Source: an uncultured Collinsella sp. (GTDB lineage Bacteria; Actinomycetota; Coriobacteriia; Coriobacteriales; Coriobacteriaceae). Taken from it: DNA of 6,545 bases. The stretch spans positions 1-6,545 of the forward strand of contig CAAFEX010000050.1 in NCBI GenBank assembly GCA_900762015.1. The letters are read 5' to 3'. Shown one piece after another: positions 1 through 5,194 of the stretch. The position numbers and the translations under genes are program-made. The first letter of the stretch is position 1. Every line of letters begins with the position of its first letter. The notes under the pieces were generated by a model. It ran no database searches, was not told where the DNA came from, and saw nothing but the letters and a program-made list of their open reading frames with translations.

Positions 1-61
1 ACTTGTATCAAACTAAAGGCCAAGGGGCCCAGTCAACCTATCAGCAGCGATTACTCGACAG

Positions 62-1093
62 CTAGTTGAATTTGAAGATCTTTGAGGCAAGACGGTATAG
101 GCCGAGTGTGGTTTTGTCTCCGGCCCGTCCGCGCAGATTGGTGAAGAACCCGACCACGCCGTAGCGGGCACGACGATACATGCGCTCGTCGTAGGCCTTC
201 AAATCATTCCACAGCGTCTTTAGGCGCTCGTCGGCGCAATCTTCCTCGGAAAGCTTGGTGAGCACCGAGCAGATCGCCATCATCATGGTGAAATAGCCCA
301 TCATGTACGAACGCAGGCGCGACGACTCAACATCGCTGTACAGGTGATACGACTCCATCATGATACGCGTCACACGGAACTGCTGGTCCAGACGCTTGAC
401 CATCGTTGCCTCGTTGACGCTCTGGCCTTCGCGACCGATAAAGTAGCGGTAGAGGTCGATGTCGGCGTAGTACATGGTCTTGCAGCGCGGCAGCGGCACG
501 TAGGCGTAGATGTTGTCCACATAAAACGTGTGCGGCGGCATGGGAAGATTGGACTCGCGCAGCACATCCGTCCGATAGCACAGGCTGTGCATAAGTAGGT
601 TCTGGTCCAGGCGGAAATGACCGATCTGATCCCAAGAAAAGATCTTTTTGCGCGGCAGGGCAAATTTGTAGCCAATAGCGGTATGCGTGCCCTCGTAAAC
701 CTTCTCGTACACGTAGTTCGAGATAAACAGGTCAACGCGCTGGTCGCGCTCCTCAAAGCCACGCAGAATCGACAGCATGGTCGAAAGGGCAGCGCCGTCA
801 AGCCAGTCGTCCGAGTCGACAACCTTGTAGTAGGTGCCCTGCGCCTCGCGCAGACCCGAAAGGACGGCAATACCGTGACCGCCATTCTCCTGGTGCACCG
901 CGCGGATGATTCCAGGATAACGGGCCTCCCACTCGTCGGCCTTGGCGGCCGTCTCGTCCTTGGAGCCGTCGTCCACCACGATAATCTCGATATCGGTGGC
1001 GTAATTGCTCCCCTCCAAGATGGAGGTGATGCAATGGTCCATGTCCTTGGCGGCGTTATACGAGGGAATACCGAATGTTATGACTTTATGCAT
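62..1093 (-). CDS. Family 2 glycosyltransferase, candidate galactofuranosyltransferase
   Basis: A 343-residue GT-A fold glycosyltransferase of family 2, expected to move a sugar from a nucleotide donor onto a surface glycan at the cytoplasmic membrane face. Seen: the N-terminal strand VITFGIPSYN (residues 4-13), the nucleotide-binding DDGSKD (41-46), the QENGGHG loop (68-74) and the metal-binding DSDDW (93-97). YVDN at 191-194 lies where many relatives carry the acidic base, and RYFIGREGQS occupies 216-225. The C-terminal third is helical-looking and basic, with no clear membrane segment. I chose the ATG at 1093 because it begins directly at the conserved strand and overlaps the glf stop by 8 bases (ATGCATAA), a typical coupling arrangement. 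An upstream in-frame ATG at 1111 adds six residues and has no better ribosome site. The acceptor and donor are not readable from sequence. Coupling to glf makes UDP-galactofuranose the likely donor (inference); UDP-glucose or UDP-galactose are alternatives. Confidence 0.88.
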   Translation of the reverse strand: MHKVITFGIPSYNAAKDMDHCITSILEGSNYATDIEIIVVDDGSKDETAAKADEWEARYPGIIRAVHQENGGHGIAVLSGLREAQGTYYKVVDSDDWLDGAALSTMLSILRGFEERDQRVDLFISNYVYEKVYEGTHTAIGYKFALPRKKIFSWDQIGHFRLDQNLLMHSLCYRTDVLRESNLPMPPHTFYVDNIYAYVPLPRCKTMYYADIDLYRYFIGREGQSVNEATMVKRLDQQFRVTRIMMESYHLYSDVESSRLRSYMMGYFTMMMAICSVLTKLSEEDCADERLKTLWNDLKAYDERMYRRARYGVVGFFTNLRGRAGDKTTLGLYRLASKIFKFN

Positions 1094-2288
1094 GGCAGGC
1101 GATAATCTCATCCGAAAGATCGAGGGCGGAATTGGTCACGGCGTCCATATCGTAGTAACGATACTCGGCCAGACGACCCACCGGGTGGAAGTTCGTCAGG
1201 TTCTGGACGCGCTCAAGATAGCGCTCATAGAGCTCACGGTTCTCGGGCTCAAGAATGGCGTAGTACGGCGTCTCGCCCGAGCCGGGCGTATAGGCCTTGG
1301 AGTACTCCTTCATGATGGTGGTCTTGCCGGGCAGAACCTGACCGGTCATGTTCTTGAACTCGGTGATACGCGTGTAGTCCTCGCTCGTGGTGTAGTTGAC
1401 GGTGCCCACGGGCTGGAACTGGTCCATATCGAGCGTCTCAAACTTCATATCGAGCGTGCGGTACGGCAACGCACCCAAGTCGAGGTTGAACAGCTCATCG
1501 AGCGGACCGGTATAGACAATCTCGCCGCCATAGACCTTGCCGTCGATCTTGACGGTGGTCTCGTCAATCTCGAAGAGGTCGCGGGCGTCCACGTCGCAGA
1601 ACACATCAATCAGATCGTGGTCGAGCATGTGCTCGAACAGTGCGGTATAGCCCTCCTGCGGCATGCCCTGGAAGGGAGCTTGCGGGAAGTAGCGGTCATC
1701 ATCGCCCACAAAGACGGGAACGCGGCCGGTGATCGAGGGGTCGATCTGATCGGGCGTCTGGCCCCACTGCTTCATGGTGTAATGCAAAAAGACGTTCTCG
1801 TAGACGTAATCGGCGACCTCGGCCAAGTCGGGGTCGTTCTTCTTACGCAGCTCCATAATGGGCACCTTGACATCCTTGCCAAAGGTCTCCACGAGCTTCT
1901 GATACAGCTCCTCGCCGCGCTCGTCACCAAAGGCGAGCTTGAGACTCGCATGGTTGAAGGGCACGGGCATAAGGGTACCGTTGATGTTGGCGAGCACCTT
2001 GTGCTGATAATCCGTCCACTTGGTAAAGCGCGACAGGAAATTGTGCACGCGCTCGTTAAAGGTGTGATAGATATGCGGACCGTACTCGTGAATCAGGATT
2101 CCGGCCTCGTCAGTGCAGTCATAGGCATTGCCCGCAATGTGGCTACGGCGCTCCAAAACGGCAACACGATAGCCGATGGTCTCGGCAAGACGGCGGGCAC
2201 AAACGGCACCGGCATATCCAGCACCGACGACAATCATGTCGTACGCGCCGGCGTTAAAGCCTTCAGGCAGGCCTGAGGTAATCTGCAT
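1086..2288 (-). CDS. glf: UDP-galactopyranose mutase
   Basis: A flavoenzyme of 400 residues that interconverts UDP-galactopyranose and UDP-galactofuranose in the cytosol, supplying galactofuranose for cell-surface polysaccharide. Seen: the FAD-binding loop GAGYAG (residues 22-27), the flavin-family segment ERRSHIAGNAYDC (46-58), YGPHIYHT (69-76), YTMKQWG (170-176), GRVPV (188-192), YTGPLDELF (259-267), YTRITEFK (305-312) and the C-terminal GRLAEYRYYDM (371-381). By alignment from memory with the Klebsiella enzyme, R189 and R307 correspond to the two arginines that contact the UDP-sugar diphosphate. Length is normal for the bacterial family, with about 15 extra residues before the FAD strand. 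The start is fixed by AAGGAG (2294-2299) five bases upstream. It is first in a unit with the overlapping glycosyltransferase. Nothing looks damaged. Confidence 0.97.
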   Translation of the reverse strand: MQITSGLPEGFNAGAYDMIVVGAGYAGAVCARRLAETIGYRVAVLERRSHIAGNAYDCTDEAGILIHEYGPHIYHTFNERVHNFLSRFTKWTDYQHKVLANINGTLMPVPFNHASLKLAFGDERGEELYQKLVETFGKDVKVPIMELRKKNDPDLAEVADYVYENVFLHYTMKQWGQTPDQIDPSITGRVPVFVGDDDRYFPQAPFQGMPQEGYTALFEHMLDHDLIDVFCDVDARDLFEIDETTVKIDGKVYGGEIVYTGPLDELFNLDLGALPYRTLDMKFETLDMDQFQPVGTVNYTTSEDYTRITEFKNMTGQVLPGKTTIMKEYSKAYTPGSGETPYYAILEPENRELYERYLERVQNLTNFHPVGRLAEYRYYDMDAVTNSALDLSDEIIACHA

Positions 2289-2302
2289 CGATACTCCTTG
2301 TC

Positions 2303-2332
2303 AAAAGCCACGGGCTCGTTAGCTGGGCTTTT
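2303..2332 (-). promoter_or_regulatory. Hairpin in glf leader just before the ribosome site
   Basis: Arms GGCTTTT/AAAAGCC (7 bp, 2303-2309 with 2326-2332) enclose a 16-base loop. Read on the minus strand, the hairpin ends in TTTT and is followed three bases later by the glf AAGGAG. It resembles a short intrinsic terminator or a structure affecting initiation. The stem is short and the function is inferred only from position. Confidence 0.3.
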
Positions 2333-2350
2333 CTCGAACATTCTTCGAGA
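2332..2350. repeat. Palindrome TCTCGAA-N5-TTCGAGA in glf-pta intergenic region
   Basis: A perfect 7-bp inverted repeat with a 5-base spacer (CATTC), immediately next to the AAAAGCC hairpin. It lies just downstream of the proposed glf -10 box, so it could be a repressor operator or a hairpin near the 5' end of the glf transcript. It does not fit the Gram-positive LexA box, whose second arm would read GTTC. No regulator is assigned. Confidence 0.35.
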
Positions 2351-2366
2351 CATATTTATCAGAGCG

Positions 2367-2372
2367 ATTATA
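2367..2372 (-). promoter_or_regulatory. Candidate -10 box of glf promoter
   Basis: The minus strand reads TATAAT here, about 80 bases before the glf start. No good TTGACA-like box lies 16-18 bases upstream (the 17-base position reads CTCATT), so the promoter would be weak or need an activator. The would-be -35 position overlaps the opposing TATAAT at 2387-2392. Confidence 0.35.
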
Positions 2373-2386
2373 GCGCTAATGCGTCC

Positions 2387-2392
2387 TATAAT
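2387..2392 (+). promoter_or_regulatory. Candidate -10 box of pta promoter
   Basis: A perfect TATAAT on the plus strand, predicting a transcript start near 2399 and a leader of about 120 bases before pta. The hexamer at 17-base spacing is GCGATT, a poor -35. With the mirrored TATAAT it forms the inverted repeat ATTATAG-N12-CTATAAT (2367-2392), so the two promoters share the same DNA and may compete. Confidence 0.4.
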
Positions 2393-2444
2393 GAGCTTGC
2401 CACACAAGGAAAGCTCAAGCACCGCGGCGTACATAATTGAAAGG

Positions 2445-2467
2445 TAAACCCGCTAGCAGCGGGTTTA
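2445..2467 (+). terminator. Terminator-like hairpin inside the pta leader
   Basis: A perfect 10-bp stem TAAACCCGCT/AGCGGGTTTA with the 3-base loop AGC, followed by TTCG. It lies about 50 bases before the pta ATG and downstream of the only good plus-strand -10 box. No plus-strand gene lies upstream for it to terminate, because glf points the other way. It could be an attenuator in the pta leader, the end of a short RNA starting near 2399, or an insulator against leftward transcription. The U-tract is modest, so termination strength is uncertain. Confidence 0.5.
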
Positions 2468-2519
2468 TTCGTGAACAGCCGGGCGCCTGGAGCTTAGTGA
2501 AACGCTTGTAAGGAGTAAC

Positions 2520-3500
2520 ATGAGCGATTTCCTTAACCGTATGAAGTCTGCCGCCAAGGCCGACCTTAAGACGATCGTCCTGCCCGAGGGCGAGGATCCG
2601 CGCACCATCGTCGCGGCCACCAAGATCATCGAGGAGGGCCTGGCAAAGATCGTCATCCTGGGCAACCCTGACGAGATCGACGTTCCCGGCGCCACCGTCA
2701 TCGACCCGCGCAATGCCGAGAAGCACGAGGAGTACGCGCAGAAGTTTGCCGAGCTCCGCGCCAAGAAGGGCGTCACCATCGAGCAGGCTCGCGCCCAGGT
2801 GATGGACGCTACCTACTTTGGCACCATGATGGTCAAGATGGGCGATGCCGACGGCCTGGTCTCCGGCGCCTGCCACTCCACCGCCGACACCCTGCGCCCC
2901 GCGCTTCAGATCCTCAAGACCGCCCCGGGCACCAAGCTGGTCTCGGCCTTCTTCGTGATGTGCACCGACACCCCGCAGTTCGGCACCGACGGCACGTTGA
3001 TCTTCGCCGACTGCGGCCTCAACATCAACCCGTCCTCCGACGAGCTCTCCGAGATCGCCATCGCCTCCGCTCACTCCTGGTCCACCTTCATGGGCAATGT
3101 TGAGCCGCATGTGGCCATGCTCTCCTACTCCACCATGGGCTCCGCCGGTGGCGAGGTCGCCAAGAAGGTCCAGGAGGCCGTGAAGTTCTGCAAGGAGAAG
3201 GCTCCCGAGCTCGCCATCGACGGCGACCTGCAGCTCGATGCCGCTATCGTCCCCACCGTCGCCCAGCTCAAGGCTCCCGGCTCCTCTGTCGCCGGTAAGG
3301 CCAACGTGCTCGTGTTCCCCGACCTCGAGGCCGGCAACATCGGCTACAAGCTGGTCCAGCGCTTCGCCGGCGCCGACGCTTACGGCCCCATCCTGCAGGG
3401 CATCGCCAAGCCGGTCAACGACCTGTCGCGCGGCTGCTCTGCCGACGACATCGTGGGTGTCGTAGCCATCACCGCCGTCCAGGCTCAGATGGCTGAGTAG
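2520..3500 (+). CDS. pta: Phosphate acetyltransferase (phosphotransacetylase)
   Basis: Catalyses acetyl-CoA + phosphate to acetyl phosphate + CoA in the cytosol, the first step of acetate formation, which the acetate kinases encoded nearby complete. It has 326 residues, the usual size of the short single-domain form without the DRTGG and dethiobiotin-synthase-like N-terminal parts of the long enterobacterial enzyme. Seen: SGACHSTADTLRPALQ (residues 115-130), FADCGLNINP (162-171), the glycine/serine loop LSYSTMGSAGG (201-211), VLVFPDLEAGNIGYK (263-277) and KPVNDLSRGC (297-306). S303, R304 and D310 match Ser309, Arg310 and Asp316 of the Methanosarcina thermophila enzyme at a constant offset of six. 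The start is set by AAGGAG about 5 bases before the ATG. Codon choice is strongly C/G-ending, as expected for a highly expressed gene. It is transcribed alone and converges on the acetate kinase genes. Confidence 0.97.
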   Translation: MSDFLNRMKSAAKADLKTIVLPEGEDPRTIVAATKIIEEGLAKIVILGNPDEIDVPGATVIDPRNAEKHEEYAQKFAELRAKKGVTIEQARAQVMDATYFGTMMVKMGDADGLVSGACHSTADTLRPALQILKTAPGTKLVSAFFVMCTDTPQFGTDGTLIFADCGLNINPSSDELSEIAIASAHSWSTFMGNVEPHVAMLSYSTMGSAGGEVAKKVQEAVKFCKEKAPELAIDGDLQLDAAIVPTVAQLKAPGSSVAGKANVLVFPDLEAGNIGYKLVQRFAGADAYGPILQGIAKPVNDLSRGCSADDIVGVVAITAVQAQMAE

Positions 3501-3515
3501 CGGACGCACTCGCCC

Positions 3516-3646
3516 GAAGGCCGTACGGGCTAACCCCTGAAAACGTCCTCGACCAATGAAACGCCCCCGTTCTGCTCCTTCGGAGCTACGAACGGGGGCG
3601 TTTCTGGTCTGCGGAATGTTTTCAGGGGTTAGCCCGTACGGCCTTC
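3516..3646. repeat. 131-base nested perfect inverted repeat after pta
   Basis: Outer arms of 29 bases (3516-3544 and 3618-3646) are exact reverse complements. They enclose 73 bases that hold a second hairpin (stem 3558-3572 with 3590-3604), extended by GACCA/TGGTC (3551-3555 with 3605-3609) and topped by GCTCC-TTC-GGAGC (3574-3586). It begins 15 bases after the pta stop. Possible roles are a long 3' RNA structure protecting pta mRNA, a small palindromic mobile element that inserted around a terminator, or an invertible segment. No flanking target duplication is visible. The identity of the arms is certain; the role is unknown. Confidence 0.9.
3551..3609 (+). terminator. Intrinsic terminator of pta
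   Basis: A GC-rich 15-bp perfect stem (GAAACGCCCCCGTTC and its complement) ends in GTTTC, extended by the 5-bp GACCA/TGGTC pairing across a 2-base bulge. The AAACG...CGTTT layout works in both directions. It lies about 50 bases after the pta stop, at the heart of the larger nested repeat, and is the most likely end of the pta transcript. Confidence 0.75.
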
Positions 3647-3796
3647 TACTGCTACGAAGCATTCAGAGCATCTGGAGTGGACGGCGGCTTGGCTACGAGC
3701 TGGGGCTGAGGATCTGAATGGATGGGTGTCGTTGCTGGGAGCGCAGGCGTTACTGGTGATGATCACTTTGGGACTGGAATTTCCGCCTGCTAGCAA
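3647..3796. other. Unexplained intergenic stretch between two terminators
   Basis: About 150 bases between the nested repeat and the ackA terminator, with no convincing coding sequence on either strand. Visible structure is limited. There is a 7-bp inverted repeat ATTCAGA/TCTGAAT (3661-3667 with 3713-3719). GCTACGA occurs at 3651-3657 and 3692-3698, with a third copy inside the neighbouring hairpin at 3585-3591. With terminators on both sides it is probably weakly transcribed spacer, or the remnant of something lost. Confidence 0.4.
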
Positions 3797-3830
3797 AAAG
3801 GCCTCCTGAGCTGCTGCTCAGGAGGCCTTT
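3797..3830 (-). terminator. Intrinsic terminator of the downstream ackA copy
   Basis: A perfect 15-bp stem AAAGGCCTCCTGAGC/GCTCAGGAGGCCTTT with a 4-base loop. On the minus strand it runs into TTTTTGC, a better U-tract than on the plus strand (TTTCG). It begins about 22 bases after the ackA stop at 3853 and can also block any leftover transcription from pta. Confidence 0.88.
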
Positions 3831-3852
3831 CGTTCAATCGCAAGCGAACGCA

Positions 3853-5031
3853 CTAGTTATTCGCGGTCAGACGCTCGACGTCGTGGGCGATCATGTATTC
3901 CTCGTCGGTGGGGATGACCATGACCGTGACGGAAGAGCCGGCGGGGCTGATGACCTGCGGGCCGTTACCCACGGCCTCGCGGTTCTTGTTGTTGTCGATG
4001 CGCACGCCCAGCCACTCAAAGCAGTCGCAGAAGGCCTTGCGGATCGACCAGTCGTTCTCGCCGATACCGGCGGTAAAGGTGATGGTGTCCACGCCCGCCA
4101 TAGAAGCGATCATGGAGCCAGCCTGCTGCATGGCCTTGTAAGCGAACATATCAAAGGCGAGCAGGCAGCGCTCGTCGCCCTCGGAGGCGCGCGTGCGGAT
4201 GTCGCGGGCGTCGTTGGAGATACCCGAAATGGCAAGCAGGCCGGACTGCTTGTTCATCATGTCGTCGACTTCCTGGTAGCTGTAGCCGCCCTCGCGCTGC
4301 AGGTAGCACACGGTAGCCGGGTCAATGGAGCCGCAACGGGTGCCCATCATCAGACCGTCAAGCGGCGTGAGGCCCATCGTGGTGTCGCGGCACACGCCGT
4401 CCTCAATGGCGGCAAGCGAAGCACCGTTACCCAAATGGCACGAAAGCAGACGGTGGCAGCGCGAACCCAGGATCTCCTTGGCCATCATCCACTCATAGCG
4501 GTGGCTCGTGCCGTGGGCGCCGTACTTGCGCACGTGGTACTTGTCGCACACGTCCTTGGGCAGCGCGTAGGTATAGGCGACCTCGGGCATGGTCATGTGG
4601 AACGAGGTGTCGAAGACCGCCACGTTGGGCAGCTCCGGATACTTCTCACGGCAATACTCAATCGCCGCGGCCTCGCCGTAGTTGTGCAGCGGGGCGAGCG
4701 GGGCCACCTCGAGAATCTTGGCCATAACTTCGTCGTCGACAACTGCGGAATCATCGAAGTGCCAGCCGCCCTGAACGATACGATGACCAATGCCATCAAT
4801 CGTAAAGTCGGTCTTCTCGAGCTCCTCGAGCACACGAGCGATAGCAGAGCGATGATCGGGGAAAGGGACCTCCTCGGTCTGCTTAGCGCCACCGTTCTCG
4901 GAGTGGCCAAAGATGCCCTTGTCCGATCCGATACGCTCGCAGTTGCCCTTGGCGAAAACCTTGCGGGTATCGGTATCCAAAAGCTGATATTTAAGGCTTG
5001 AGCTGCCGGCGTTGACAACAAGTACGTTCAT
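3853..5031 (-). CDS. ackA: Acetate kinase, downstream tandem copy with intact motifs
   Basis: Acetate kinase (392 residues) of the ASKHA superfamily: acetyl phosphate + ADP to acetate + ATP, reversible, in the cytosol; it works after Pta. Seen: NAGSSSLKYQ (residues 7-16), HRIVQGG (83-89), APLHN (113-117), VFDTSFH (139-145), YGAHGTSHRY (170-179), CHLGNGAS (198-205), MGTRCGSIDPA (229-239), SNDARD (272-277), FTAGIGEN (319-326) and VIPTDEE (372-378). Counterparts of the M. thermophila catalytic residues are present: N7, R84 (R91), D141 (D148), H173 (H180) and R232 (R241). The usual HGGE after the active-site arginine reads QGGW. The start is set by AAGGAG four bases before the ATG. It is the second of two tandem copies, each with its own terminator, so it is probably a separate transcript. 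This copy keeps all nucleotide-site motifs and is the safer housekeeping enzyme. Confidence 0.97.
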   Translation of the reverse strand: MNVLVVNAGSSSLKYQLLDTDTRKVFAKGNCERIGSDKGIFGHSENGGAKQTEEVPFPDHRSAIARVLEELEKTDFTIDGIGHRIVQGGWHFDDSAVVDDEVMAKILEVAPLAPLHNYGEAAAIEYCREKYPELPNVAVFDTSFHMTMPEVAYTYALPKDVCDKYHVRKYGAHGTSHRYEWMMAKEILGSRCHRLLSCHLGNGASLAAIEDGVCRDTTMGLTPLDGLMMGTRCGSIDPATVCYLQREGGYSYQEVDDMMNKQSGLLAISGISNDARDIRTRASEGDERCLLAFDMFAYKAMQQAGSMIASMAGVDTITFTAGIGENDWSIRKAFCDCFEWLGVRIDNNKNREAVGNGPQVISPAGSSVTVMVIPTDEEYMIAHDVERLTANN

Positions 5032-5097
5032 GAGACTCCTTCGCAGTGCAATACGGTCGACGCAGGCCCCTTAAGGCGGCCGCATTTTAATAAGAAG

Positions 5098-5124
5098 TTA
5101 TCATATCTTGATAAATAGATATCA
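5098..5124. promoter_or_regulatory. TTATCA/TGATAA half-site cluster before downstream ackA
   Basis: In an AT-rich patch 67-93 bases upstream of the ackA start lie TTATCA (5098-5103), TGATAA (5109-5114) and ATATCA (5119-5124). The first two form a perfect 6-bp inverted repeat with a 5-base spacer. Starts are 10-11 bases apart, about one helical turn. This patch also holds the likely promoter (for example TATGAT or TATTAA as -10 on the minus strand), though no strong -35 is present. A regulator operator is plausible; none is identified. Confidence 0.35.
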
Positions 5125-5144
5125 GCATATCGCCCAACGAGCGC

Positions 5145-5190
5145 AAAAGAGGGGCCGAACGGCGCTCGGTCGTCCAGCCCCTCCCCTCTT
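5145..5190 (-). terminator. Intrinsic terminator of the upstream ackA copy
   Basis: On the minus strand GAGGGG pairs with CCCCTC (5178-5183 with 5149-5154), with an inner CCGA/TCGG hairpin (5155-5158 with 5166-5169), and the stem runs straight into TTTTGC. It starts a few bases after the ackA stop at 5195. An alternative register uses AAGAGGGG/CCCCTCTT. It should separate the two ackA transcripts. Confidence 0.7.
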
Positions 5191-5194
5191 GCAA

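Noticed and set aside
1..61. Possible terminator GGCC-N4-GGCC after the glycosyltransferase
   Set aside because: A 4-bp self-complementary stem with a weak TTTAGTTT tail on the minus strand is too little to call; nothing else is visible in these bases.
1094..1111. Alternative start of the glycosyltransferase at 1111
   Set aside because: It adds six residues before the conserved strand and has no ribosome site; the ATG at 1093 gives the usual short overlap with glf.
1005..2276. Plus-strand open frame opposite glf
   Set aside because: Glf on the other strand is unmistakable; this frame has no recognisable domain and is a composition shadow.
2332..2350. LexA (SOS) operator
   Set aside because: The arms are TCTCGAA/TTCGAGA with a 5-base spacer, not GAAC-N4-GTTC.
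3545..3617. CRISPR or integron-like attachment site
   Set aside because: The repeats are inverted, not regularly spaced direct repeats, and there are no Cas or integrase genes in the window.
3506..3656. Target-site duplication flanking the nested repeat
   Set aside because: Flanks read GCACTCGCCC on the left and TACTGCTACG on the right, with no direct repeat, so a transposition scar is not shown.
2415..3662. Minus-strand open frame opposite pta, starting beyond the nested repeat
   Set aside because: It crosses the terminator and nested repeat, is low complexity (G, D, L, V), and lies opposite a clear pta.
3629..3796. 55-codon minus-strand frame starting at TTG, five bases after AGGAGG
   Set aside because: The AGGAGG is the stem of the ackA terminator, the start is TTG, the frame ends inside the nested repeat and the peptide matches nothing I recognise.
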